From positions 124,001-188,000 of the forward strand of contig NZ_JAGGLK010000003.1 in NCBI RefSeq assembly GCF_017874375.1: 64,000 bases of DNA. The letters run 5' to 3'. The notes under the pieces were generated by a model, which had not been told where the DNA came from, ran no database searches, and saw only the letters and a program-made list of their open reading frames with translations. Of this stretch, positions 16,607 through 24,635 are shown in pieces. Position 1 is the first letter of the stretch; every line of letters starts with the position of its first letter. The DNA comes from Methanohalophilus levihalophilus (GTDB lineage Archaea; Halobacteriota; Methanosarcinia; Methanosarcinales; Methanosarcinaceae). The position numbers and the translations under genes are program-made.

Positions 16607-18691
16607 TCAGATGTTGCACTCTTTCCTCAAACATTCCCCCGAAAACTCCGAATCCGCAACGATGCTTTCCTGCTTTCCTCCGGTAAGCCCGCCAAGAACC
16701 AATACCTGTTCATCCTTGCTGCCATAACGGTATGCGGTGATGCCCTTACATTTAAGCTTGTAAGCCAGCATGTAGATCTTCCTGATATCCTCAAGCGTGG
16801 CATTCTCAGGCAGGTTCACAGTTTTCGAGACTGCATTATCCACATGTTTCTGGAACGCTGCCTGCATCCTTACATGCCACTCAGGGGAAATATCAAGTGC
16901 TGTAACAAACAACGCCTTGATATCTTCCGGAATTGTAGGAATATCCTGAATGGAACCAGATCTGGAAATCTTGATCATCAGGTCTTTGCTGTAAAATCCT
17001 CTCTCCCGGGCAATATCCTCAAAAACCGGATTGATCTCCAGCAGCTGGGTTCCCATAACATTTCGTACGAAAGAAATTGCAAAAATAGGTTCTATGCTGG
17101 GACTTGTGCCTGCTATGATACTAAGGGTTCCGGTGGGAGCAACAGTGTTGAGTGTCGCATTACGCATTGTTCTGTATGTTCTTGATTGAACGTTTCCATC
17201 AAAATTCGGGAAACTGCCTCTTTCAGTTCCCAATTCTGCCGATTTCTTCATTGACTCAACTTTGATGAAATCCATAATGCGTTCTGCAATACCCAGAGCT
17301 TCTTCCGAGTTGTAGGGAATGGAAAGCTTTGCAAGAAGCTCCGCAAATCCCATCACCCCAAGGCCGATTTTACGGTTTTGCGTTGTAGTTGTTTCTATTT
17401 CTTCCAGTGGGTAGTTGTTGGCATCAATGACATTGTCGAGGAAATGGATAGCTTTGTGGACTGTGTCCCTCAGTTTGTCCCAGTCAATTCCGCTATCATC
17501 AACCATTGCAGACAGATTGATTGATCCAAGGTTGCAGGATTCATACGGCAGTAGTGGAATTTCACCGCATGGGTTTGTGCTTTCGATTTCTCCTATATGC
17601 TGCAACGGGTTTTCTCGGTTAATCTCATCTAGGAAAATCATTCCGGGATCCCCGGTCTGCCATACCATTGTGGTAATTAGGTCGAATACATCCCTTGCCC
17701 TTAACTTTTGGGTAATTTCTCCGGTCCGGGGGTTGATGAGTTCATACTCCTGATCTTCCTCTACGGCTTTCATGAATTTGTCTGTAACAGCTACGGAAAT
17801 GTTGAAGTTCCTGAGAAATCCCTCTTTTTCCTTGGAAGTTATGAATTCAATTATGTCAGGATGATCAACCCGGAGGATGCCCATGTTTGCTCCTCTTCTT
17901 CTCCCTCCCTGTTTAACCACTTCAGTTGCCTGATCGAAGATAGTCATAAAGGACACTGGTCCTGATGCTATTCCTTTTGTGGACTGCACCATGTCACCCT
18001 TTGGTCGCAGTCTCGAAAAGGAAAAACCCGTCCCTCCACCGGATTGATGTATAAGGCTCATGTTTGCCAGGGTTCCGAAAATACCTTTCAGTGAATCCTC
18101 AATCGGCAGGACAAAACAGGCACTCAGTTGTCCCATATTTGTTCCGGCATTCATAATTGTGGGTGAGTTTGGGAGGAACTCCAGATTCGTCATCATCTCG
18201 TAAAACTCTTCTTCGGTATGCTTCACATCGCCGCCGTAATTATCATCAATTGCGGCTATTTCCCTTGCAACCCGTCGGAACATTTCAGCAGGGGTTTCCA
18301 CAATCCTGCCGGATTCATCTTTCAGGAGATATCTTCTTTCCAGCACCCTTATCGCATTAAGTGAGAGTTTCAGTTCATCCTTTTCAACGCCCAGGAGTTT
18401 TTTTGCATCCCTTGCCTCGGTTTTTTTCTGTCGGTAAAGGATGTAGGCTTTTGCAACTTTTGCATGCCCGTTCAAAATCAAGATTTCTTCAACAATATCC
18501 TGCACATCTTCAACACCCGGGATAGAACTTCCAAAATTCTCTGCTATCCGCCTTACAACCTGTCCCGCGATGTTTTCGGCAAGTTTGCCATCGTGTTCCC
18601 CAACTGCCAGGATTGCCTTATGTACGGCTATAGCAATCTTTTCGGGTTCAAATCGGACAATCCTTCCGTCCCGCTTCCTGATTTCTTCCAC
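16607..18691 (-). CDS. nrdJ: adenosylcobalamin-dependent (class II) ribonucleotide reductase
   Basis: Reduces ribonucleotides to deoxyribonucleotides using B12 as the radical source, which works without oxygen. An N-terminal ATP-cone (MEEIRKRDGRIVRFEPEK onward, about residues 1-90) precedes the barrel. Active-site features include GQLSACFVLP, NPCGEIPLLPYESCNLGS and NTVAPTGTLSIIAGTSPSIE. The C-terminus ends with the redox pair CLRKEC. At 694 residues it is intein-free and normal. The start is GTG at 18691 with GGGGA upstream. A single gene without an activase or small subunit fits class II. Confidence 0.93.
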   Translation of the reverse strand: MEEIRKRDGRIVRFEPEKIAIAVHKAILAVGEHDGKLAENIAGQVVRRIAENFGSSIPGVEDVQDIVEEILILNGHAKVAKAYILYRQKKTEARDAKKLLGVEKDELKLSLNAIRVLERRYLLKDESGRIVETPAEMFRRVAREIAAIDDNYGGDVKHTEEEFYEMMTNLEFLPNSPTIMNAGTNMGQLSACFVLPIEDSLKGIFGTLANMSLIHQSGGGTGFSFSRLRPKGDMVQSTKGIASGPVSFMTIFDQATEVVKQGGRRRGANMGILRVDHPDIIEFITSKEKEGFLRNFNISVAVTDKFMKAVEEDQEYELINPRTGEITQKLRARDVFDLITTMVWQTGDPGMIFLDEINRENPLQHIGEIESTNPCGEIPLLPYESCNLGSINLSAMVDDSGIDWDKLRDTVHKAIHFLDNVIDANNYPLEEIETTTTQNRKIGLGVMGFAELLAKLSIPYNSEEALGIAERIMDFIKVESMKKSAELGTERGSFPNFDGNVQSRTYRTMRNATLNTVAPTGTLSIIAGTSPSIEPIFAISFVRNVMGTQLLEINPVFEDIARERGFYSKDLMIKISRSGSIQDIPTIPEDIKALFVTALDISPEWHVRMQAAFQKHVDNAVSKTVNLPENATLEDIRKIYMLAYKLKCKGITAYRYGSKDEQVLVLGGLTGGKQESIVADSEFSGECLRKECNI

Positions 18692-18761
18692 TAACTATCC
18701 CCATTAAGATCTATTGATCTTCTGGATTAAATTATTATTTGCCTTGAATTACTGTTAGTCT

Positions 18762-19877
18762 TCAGTTTTCACAGCATTTGCTTTCCTGTTTTCCGAGATA
18801 GAAAGCGTAAGCAATCAGGATTGTGAGAAGTAGGGCAAAGAAGGTTTTCACGTCATCAGGCAGGACATCGCTTGCAGTACCCACTATGGATGTTGCTTCA
18901 ATTCCCAGTCGGAAATAGATAAAATCAAGCAGGAGTCCGAATGCAAGGGCAAATATCGCGATGGTTGCAAGGTACAGGGTAGCTGCTCTTTTTCCGAGGA
19001 ATCTCGTCACAACTGTAATTGTAGCTGCATTGGTTGCAGGCCCGGCAAGCAGGAACACAAAGGCGGTTCCCGGACTCATTCCCTTTGCAATAAGGGCTGC
19101 AGCAAGGGGTGTTGATGCTGTGGCGCATATGTAGAGCGGAATTCCTATTAGCAGCATAAGGAACATTGATGCGGCTCCTCCACCCAGATAGTTACGGATG
19201 AGATCTTCGGGGATCATGAAGGAAATTATTCCAGCGAGGACAAGTCCCACAATCAGCCATTTAGCAATATCTCCCAGTAGCTCAACGTATGCATACCTGA
19301 GGGCTCCGGTTATCTTTTGTGTGAATCCTTTTTCTGCATTGCCTTTTTCAATGCTGCAACTGCATGATGCTCCACAATCGGAAGTTTTTGTCGAAAGCGA
19401 GAGGCTAATAAGATTTTTCTGTTCAGGTTTTTTTTCTTCCCGGATCAGGAAATTATTTGCAACACCTGCTCCCAGTGCTGTTACAAAAGCTGCCAGTGGC
19501 CTGAACACAGTCATTATTGGATCGAGAAGTGCATATGTGATTGCAATAGAATCAGCCCCTGTTTCCGGGGTGGATATCAGAAATGAAAGTGTGGCGCCAT
19601 CACTGGCTCCCCTCTTCTTGAGCGATATAGCAGCAGGAATAACTCCACATGAACAGAGGGGTATGGGTACTCCTGCGAGGGATGCTTTAAGTACGGATTT
19701 GAATTTCCCGGCACTTGCTCCCAGATGAGTTACAATTTTCTCTTCCGAAACGACCATTTCCAAGAGTGCAGCGATGCCAAATCCAAGGAAGAGATAGGGG
19801 GCAGCTTCTTCAAAGAGGCGCCATGTTTCTATTGAAACTCCGAGGAATACTTCAATTATTGTCTCTTTAAGGGTCAT
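18762..19877 (-). CDS. SO_0444/YraQ-type permease (ArsP_1 family), probable metal or metalloid exporter
   Basis: A 371-residue membrane protein with two repeated halves of four to five helices and a central cytoplasmic loop carrying CGASCSCS, a likely metal-binding cluster. The family motif IPLCSCGVIPAA is in the first half and the matching IPLYICATASTPLAAAL in the second. Members of this family export copper, zinc or methylarsenite. The ATG overlaps the stop of the ArsR-type regulator upstream by 4 bp, so the two form an operon under metal control. The substrate is unknown; the CXC cluster favours a soft metal or arsenic. Confidence 0.85.
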   Translation of the reverse strand: MTLKETIIEVFLGVSIETWRLFEEAAPYLFLGFGIAALLEMVVSEEKIVTHLGASAGKFKSVLKASLAGVPIPLCSCGVIPAAISLKKRGASDGATLSFLISTPETGADSIAITYALLDPIMTVFRPLAAFVTALGAGVANNFLIREEKKPEQKNLISLSLSTKTSDCGASCSCSIEKGNAEKGFTQKITGALRYAYVELLGDIAKWLIVGLVLAGIISFMIPEDLIRNYLGGGAASMFLMLLIGIPLYICATASTPLAAALIAKGMSPGTAFVFLLAGPATNAATITVVTRFLGKRAATLYLATIAIFALAFGLLLDFIYFRLGIEATSIVGTASDVLPDDVKTFFALLLTILIAYAFYLGKQESKCCEN

Positions 19878-20224
19878 TTGCCCTCCTCAATTACATGCTG
19901 CTTGCACATTTCGATTAGCAGTCTCACATGATCGTCTGCAATGTGATATACTGCATACCTGCCTTCCTTTTTTACCCTTACAAGGTCAAGCTGCCTCAGG
20001 GTTCGCAGACTATGAGAGATAGCCGATTGTGTTACGTCCAGTGCGTAATTGAGCTCACAAACACACATTTCCTTATTTGTAAGCAAAAACAAAATTTTCA
20101 GTCTGGTTTCCGACTGGAGGGCCTGGAAAACATTGCCCATCCGGCTGATGTTTTCATCCGATGGAATTATTTCCATCATCTGTTTGATGAGTGTCTCATC
20201 AATATGATCGCATTTTTCTTCCAT
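19874..20224 (-). CDS. ArsR-family metal-responsive repressor
   Basis: A 116-residue winged-helix repressor. The recognition region TQSAISHSLRTLRQLDLVRV is typical, and the alpha3 motif NKEMCVCELNYAL contains the CVCE metal-sensing pair known from ArsR, CadC and SmtB relatives. His residues in the C-terminal helix (DDHVRLLIEMCKQHV) could add a second site. It is first in an operon with the permease and sits directly behind a perfect palindrome, so it should repress its own operon and release it on metal binding. Confidence 0.92.
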   Translation of the reverse strand: MEEKCDHIDETLIKQMMEIIPSDENISRMGNVFQALQSETRLKILFLLTNKEMCVCELNYALDVTQSAISHSLRTLRQLDLVRVKKEGRYAVYHIADDHVRLLIEMCKQHVIEEGK

Positions 20225-20229
20225 GAATG

Positions 20230-20247
20230 TATGAACAACTGTTCATA
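20230..20247. promoter_or_regulatory. ArsR/SmtB-type operator
   Basis: TATGAACAACTGTTCATA is a perfect 8-2-8 palindrome whose core TGAACA...TGTTCA matches ArsR/SmtB operators. It begins five bases upstream of the regulator's ATG (minus strand), where bound repressor would block transcription. Confidence 0.8.
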
Positions 20248-20302
20248 TATTTAGTATTATGGTTCCAACGTAGTTATGAAACTAGTCAGAAAACCAGGCA
20301 AA

Positions 20303-21460
20303 TCACTCGGGACGGATGCCAAGTTCAACATCAACAGTGATTTTTTCTCCACTGCGATAGAGGCTAATGCTGATTATGTCTCCGGGATGTTTGGAGTTTA
20401 CGTATGCAATGATCTCATTGATTGCGGATATTGGAACTCCATCGACTCCAACAATGATGTCCCCATTAACAAAAACAGTTTCTCCGGCGATATTTTTTTC
20501 TTCCGCAGCAATCAGGCCCGCTTTATCCGATGGTCCGTCCTCAACTACCACTATAAGCATAATTCCGCTCGCAGCTTCTGTATTGAGCCCCATGTCCTCG
20601 GCAGCAAGAGGATCTACTGCCAGCATTCTTATTCCAAGCCATGCGTGTTCGAATTTACCCGTTTCAATTATGGAATCCGCTACCTCACGTACACGGTTTG
20701 AGGGAATGGAAAAGCCAACATTATCTCCGCTTTTAGCGCGATTTACACCTATTACTTCACCTGAGAGGGAAAGCAGCGGCCCACCTGAATTTCCCGGATT
20801 CAGGGCCGCGTCTGTCTGGATTACATCGGAAATTGAAAACCCATCCTCAGTTGAAAGGGTTCTTCCGGTTGCACTTACGATTCCCTGGGTAACACTTCCC
20901 TCAAGTCCAAAAGGACTTCCGATTGCCAGCACAATTTGTCCCGGACGCACTTCCGATGAATTGGCAAGCGGCAGTGGAACGGGGCAACAGCTCTCATCCG
21001 ATGGGATGGATGAAATTTTCAATACGGCAATATCCGAAAATTTGTCTTCTCCTATGATCTCAGCTTTTCCGCCCTTTCCATTGTTAAAATGAACTTCCAC
21101 AGTCTTTGCATTCTCAACAACATGCTGGTTCGTAATAATATGGCCTGCAGAATCGTAGAGAAAACCGGATCCACCAGAGGTAAACTCTGTACCATCTTCT
21201 TCCCCTTCAACTCTTACGGACACGACAGAATCCTGGACTTCGGAATAAAGCATTTCATAGATTTCAAATGAACTTGTGTTGAATTGAATCGTGGATTCGA
21301 TATCGCAATTTGCATCAGTACCCAGCGGTTCCTGTGTTCCTGAATTATAGAACATTGCAGCAAAGGTAATCCCAATTACAAAACCAAGAATGAGGATTGC
21401 AAAGGCGACTGCATAGTTTGCTTCTTCGCTTCTTACGAATCCTTTTCCCGAGGCCATCAC
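20303..21460 (-). CDS. HtrA/DegP-like trypsin-type serine protease with PDZ domain
   Basis: A membrane-anchored protease with its domain outside the cell. One hydrophobic helix (about residues 15-38) is followed by a linker, the protease domain and one PDZ domain (about residues 275-380). The catalytic triad is visible: His in NQHVVE, Asp in SDIAVLK and Ser in GNSGGPL. The length of 385 residues is normal for a single-PDZ member. It likely degrades damaged exported proteins. Either of the first two Met codons could be the start. The ArsR operon lies just downstream on the same strand but has its own operator. Confidence 0.92.
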   Translation of the reverse strand: MMASGKGFVRSEEANYAVAFAILILGFVIGITFAAMFYNSGTQEPLGTDANCDIESTIQFNTSSFEIYEMLYSEVQDSVVSVRVEGEEDGTEFTSGGSGFLYDSAGHIITNQHVVENAKTVEVHFNNGKGGKAEIIGEDKFSDIAVLKISSIPSDESCCPVPLPLANSSEVRPGQIVLAIGSPFGLEGSVTQGIVSATGRTLSTEDGFSISDVIQTDAALNPGNSGGPLLSLSGEVIGVNRAKSGDNVGFSIPSNRVREVADSIIETGKFEHAWLGIRMLAVDPLAAEDMGLNTEAASGIMLIVVVEDGPSDKAGLIAAEEKNIAGETVFVNGDIIVGVDGVPISAINEIIAYVNSKHPGDIISISLYRSGEKITVDVELGIRPE

Positions 21461-21590
21461 ATCAATTATATCTACTGGGATTATTTAGTCCTATCTTTCA
21501 GGCACAATTACTTATTTTTGGAAGCACATCTTGGACTATTATTACGGGTAATTCCTGTTTTTCCGGAACTATGCAATGGGGGAAATACAA

Positions 21591-21932
21591 ATGAGTAAAG
21601 AAAATTTATGGATGGCTTCAATGGATAAGGGGTTTTCAAGAGATTTAACTGAATTAATGCAATTTCCTACGGAAGGTATATTCAGTACTGTTCTTGCGAA
21701 ATCAGAAAATTACAATTACACTCTTATGTGCCTTGCTGCAGGCTCTGATATTGACGAGCACACTTCAACAAAAAATGGTGTTGTTCAGGTTTTGAAAGGC
21801 AAGGGTAAATTCAGGCTTTTTGATCAGGATATTGAAATGAAAGAGGGTGTCTTTATCTTCATGCCGAAAAATGCTCCTCATTCCCTGAAAGCGGATGAAG
21901 ACCTTTCAATATTGCTTTGCCTGACAACCTGA
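21591..21932 (+). CDS. small cupin-domain protein
   Basis: A 113-residue single-domain cupin. The first cupin motif is degenerate (EHTSTKNGVVQVLKGKGKF) and the second is FMPKNAPHSLKA. The ATG at 21591 is preferred because GGGGGA lies six bases upstream; an in-frame ATG at 21576 lies before that site. The function is unknown; some relatives sense small molecules or bind metal. It is a single-gene transcript followed by a terminator hairpin. Confidence 0.8.
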   Translation: MSKENLWMASMDKGFSRDLTELMQFPTEGIFSTVLAKSENYNYTLMCLAAGSDIDEHTSTKNGVVQVLKGKGKFRLFDQDIEMKEGVFIFMPKNAPHSLKADEDLSILLCLTT

Positions 21933-21961
21933 TGGAAAACACTTATTTTTATTTGAAAACA

Positions 21962-21990
21962 GCCCTGCAGCTGTAAAATAGTTGCAGGGC
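21962..21990 (+). terminator. hairpin terminator behind the cupin gene
   Basis: GCCCTGCA pairs perfectly with TGCAGGGC across a 13-base loop, followed by a T-rich stretch (21996-22010). It lies 30 bp after the cupin stop. Confidence 0.6.
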
Positions 21991-22158
21991 AGCAGTTTCT
22001 TTTGTAGTTTCCAACTGCTAGTACAGATTCATTTTTTGAATGGGCATATGTTTCATTTTTTACGAAATTTATATTATAAAGATCTACTATTATGCAATAC
22101 TCTCCACAATTTTAGAAAGTATTATATGTAGCTATGTCTTCTCAGGTTACTGGTTGAT

Positions 22159-23589
22159 ATGATACGAAAAGAGGTCTTTCTCCAAAGACATTTAATCATC
22201 TTTTTAGCAATTCTTGTGCTGATTCCTGCATTCTGGTTTCTCTTGTTTCCGCTGAAATCTCCTTTTGATATCGAGGATGTTTTTATTGAAGGAATATATC
22301 TTTTGTTTGCTCTTTTTTCACTTTACATGATATACAGGCTTGGAAGCTTCTCACTCTTGCTTGGGTGGTTTATTTTTATTTACGGGCTAACTTTTGATTT
22401 TCTGGATGAGTTCACAAAAGAACCTGATCTTTTTAGCGTACACCTTGAGGGATTTCTCACAGCTGCAGGCCTTCTTATAATTGCTGTAGGCTTCTATCGC
22501 GAGTATGACTCATTACAATCCCTGAAATCTTCCTTGCAAAGAAGCAATCATAGGCTTGAACTGGCACATGAGCTCTCCCATCAGGGTGTATGGGAATATG
22601 ATCCGGATACAAAGGATTCATATTTCAGCCAACGCTGTTTGGAAATTGCGGGGTATGATTCAGGACGACCATTCAATTACTCCACATGGATGGATCTTAT
22701 TCATGAGGATGATCGCGGGTTGATGTCTTCTACAATTGACAATCTTAATGAAAGCGGAAACCCTGCGGAGATAAACCTTCGCATAATTGATCTCTCCGGC
22801 AATCTGAAATGGATAAGAATGCGATTGGGCCTTGATTCAACGGATTCAAGTAACTATTCCCACAAGATTGTGGGTATATGCCTTGATATCACCTCACAAA
22901 AACATGCTGAAGACGATTTAACTCGCTCCAAAGAGCTAAGGGAAATGTTTGTTGACATCCTGAGGCATGATTTGCTAAACCCCATCGGTGTGATTCAGGG
23001 CTATGCGGGACTCCTTTCCAAGGGAGATCATGACGAGGCAACAAAAAAGTATTTGCAAAGGATAATCCAGAGCACAAAAAAGCTGGTGGAAATGGTTACT
23101 GACGCATCTTCTTTTGCAAAAGTTGAATCCCAGAAAGATGTCGAATTTACACGTATAGATCTCCGAAGGGTTGTTGTAACAACCATTGATGAAATGAGGC
23201 CTGCGTGGAATGAAAAGGGGATACATATCAATTTTTTCGGAGAACATGAGGTTCTTGTGAAATCTTCAAAATTTATCAAAAATGCTTTTGAAAATCTCCT
23301 CTCCAACGCTATTAAGTATTCACCGGATGGAAGTACAGTAAGAGTTTCCATTGAAGATATGGACACCTACTGGAAAATCAATGTTTTGGATAACGGGCCC
23401 GGGGTACTTGATGAAGATAAAGGCGAAATATTCGAGAGGTTTAGCCGGGCTCATAAGGGTGCGATAAAAGGTACGGGTCTGGGTCTTGCTATTGTTAAAC
23501 GTGTTATGGAATTAAGCAACGGCGAAGCTGGTGTTTCTGATAACCCGGAGGGTGGTAGCATCTTCTGGATTAGCGGACCTAAGTTTTAA
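22159..23589 (+). CDS. membrane sensor histidine kinase with PAS domain
   Basis: A 476-residue sensor kinase. About four hydrophobic helices lie in residues 10-120. A PAS/PAC domain follows (about 130-255, with QGVWEYD and GICLDIT). The dimerisation helix has the phospho-acceptor His in ILRHDLLNPI. The ATPase domain has the N box ENLLSNAIKYSP, G1 DNGPG, the F box ERFSR and G2 GTGLGLAI. No response-regulator gene is next to it, as is common for methanogen kinases. The signal is unknown. Confidence 0.93.
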   Translation: MIRKEVFLQRHLIIFLAILVLIPAFWFLLFPLKSPFDIEDVFIEGIYLLFALFSLYMIYRLGSFSLLLGWFIFIYGLTFDFLDEFTKEPDLFSVHLEGFLTAAGLLIIAVGFYREYDSLQSLKSSLQRSNHRLELAHELSHQGVWEYDPDTKDSYFSQRCLEIAGYDSGRPFNYSTWMDLIHEDDRGLMSSTIDNLNESGNPAEINLRIIDLSGNLKWIRMRLGLDSTDSSNYSHKIVGICLDITSQKHAEDDLTRSKELREMFVDILRHDLLNPIGVIQGYAGLLSKGDHDEATKKYLQRIIQSTKKLVEMVTDASSFAKVESQKDVEFTRIDLRRVVVTTIDEMRPAWNEKGIHINFFGEHEVLVKSSKFIKNAFENLLSNAIKYSPDGSTVRVSIEDMDTYWKINVLDNGPGVLDEDKGEIFERFSRAHKGAIKGTGLGLAIVKRVMELSNGEAGVSDNPEGGSIFWISGPKF

Positions 23590-23590
23590 G

Positions 23591-24007
23591 TTATTGGAAA
23601 TTGCCCAGTACCTGTTTTGCCAAATCTTCCAGATCCCCGGTATCCACTTCACTGCTGACTATTGAATGCATGGAGCCTCCGCCATCATTTTCGTAGCGTG
23701 GTATTATGTGAACGTGGACATGTGGCACGACCTGTCCGGCGAGTTCCCCGTTGTTGAGTCCTATATTTGCCGCAGGTGCACCAAGGGTCTCCAGTAATGT
23801 TTTCGTTACTTTATTCACGGATGAAAAAAGAAGGGCAGCATCGTCAGGTTTCATTTCAGTAAAGGCACTTACATGAATTTTAGGAATTACTACGGCGTGA
23901 CCCCTTGAAACCGGATTTATGTCCAGAAATGCGAGCGTGAAATAATCTTCAAAGATCTTGTATGATGGAATTTCCCCTGAAACAATTTTGCAAAACAGAC
24001 AGTCCAT
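23591..24007 (-). CDS. HIT-family nucleotide hydrolase or transferase
   Basis: A 138-residue histidine-triad protein. The active-site motif HVHVHIIPR is near residue 99, and the N-terminus has the usual CLFCKIVSGEIPS. HIT proteins of the HinT/Fhit branch hydrolyse nucleoside phosphoramidates or dinucleoside polyphosphates. The two N-terminal Cys (CLFC) could bind zinc with downstream His. It is a single gene, convergent with the kinase (1 bp apart). Confidence 0.93.
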   Translation of the reverse strand: MDCLFCKIVSGEIPSYKIFEDYFTLAFLDINPVSRGHAVVIPKIHVSAFTEMKPDDAALLFSSVNKVTKTLLETLGAPAANIGLNNGELAGQVVPHVHVHIIPRYENDGGGSMHSIVSSEVDTGDLEDLAKQVLGNFQ

Positions 24008-24067
24008 TTTAACACCATTTCCGGATTGGTTTTTCTTTATTTAATGTTTCTGTCAAACGACAAAAAG

Positions 24068-24130
24068 TTAGGGTTGCCGAAAACTATATATCAAAGCAAG
24101 TTATTCACTAATAAAATTAGGAAAACCTAA
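24068..24130 (+). promoter_or_regulatory. feo promoter with two DtxR-like operator candidates
   Basis: A TATA box (ACTATATATC, about 24083-24092) is flanked by TTAGGGTTGCCGAA at 24068-24081 and the inverted repeat TTAGGAAAACCTAA at 24117-24130. Both resemble the TTAGG...CCTAA pattern of DtxR/IdeR-family iron repressors. The second ends four bases before the ribosome site of feoA. No DtxR gene lies in the window. Confidence 0.6.
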
Positions 24131-24144
24131 AAAAGGTGGATAAA

Positions 24145-24381
24145 ATGTCAGGTTATACATTAGATTTACTGGAAACGGGGTCAAACGGGCGTATAATTGA
24201 AGTCAAAGGCCGTGGTAGTGCACGCAGAAGGCTTCTTGATATGGGGATGATTCCTGGTGCTATAGTCCACATTACTAAAAAAGCACCATTGGGAGATCCC
24301 ATTGACATTAAGGTAAAGGGCTACAACCTTTCCCTCAGAAAACAGGAATCCGGATTGATTGTTGTAGAAACTGTGGAGTGA
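24145..24381 (+). CDS. feoA: FeoA ferrous-iron transport protein (first copy)
   Basis: A 78-residue SH3-like protein that works with FeoB in Fe(II) uptake. Family features are LLETGSNGRIIEVKGRG, RRLLDMGMIPGA and GDPIDIKVKGYNLSLRK. The ATG at 24145 follows AAGGTGG by five bases; a GTG nine bases earlier lies inside that ribosome site and is not preferred. It is the first gene of the feo operon, directly behind DtxR-like sites. Confidence 0.93.
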   Translation: MSGYTLDLLETGSNGRIIEVKGRGSARRRLLDMGMIPGAIVHITKKAPLGDPIDIKVKGYNLSLRKQESGLIVVETVE

Positions 24382-24386
24382 TCTGA

Positions 24387-24635
24387 ATGGGGTCAAAAAT
24401 GCCGCTTTGCATGGCACCCAAAGGACAGGACTGCAAGGTATGCGAAATATGTGCGGGTAAAGCATTGGGCCACAGGCTAACTGAAATTGGATTCAATCAG
24501 CACTCCTGCCTGAAGGTTGTCGGCAGTGAAAGAGGATCTGTCGTCGTTCATATTAATGGGAGCAAGTATGCCCTTGGGCGCGGAATGGCCATGAAAATAA
24601 TAGTTGAACCAGTGGCAGGTGGTGAAGCAACTTGA
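24387..24635 (+). CDS. feoA: FeoA-domain protein with N-terminal Cys motif (second copy)
   Basis: An 82-residue FeoA-like protein. It differs from the first copy by an N-terminal cysteine cluster, CMAPKGQDCKVCEICAG, giving four Cys in about 20 residues that could bind iron or an Fe-S cluster. The FeoA core follows (HRLTEIGFNQHS, VVHINGSKYALGRGMAMKI). It overlaps feoB by 4 bp. Iron sensing or gating of FeoB is a reasonable guess. Confidence 0.88.
   Translation: MGSKMPLCMAPKGQDCKVCEICAGKALGHRLTEIGFNQHSCLKVVGSERGSVVVHINGSKYALGRGMAMKIIVEPVAGGEAT

Noticed and set aside
20367-21092. A 241-codon plus-strand frame
   Set aside because: It is antisense to the HtrA gene, Ser/Pro-rich and without homology signal.
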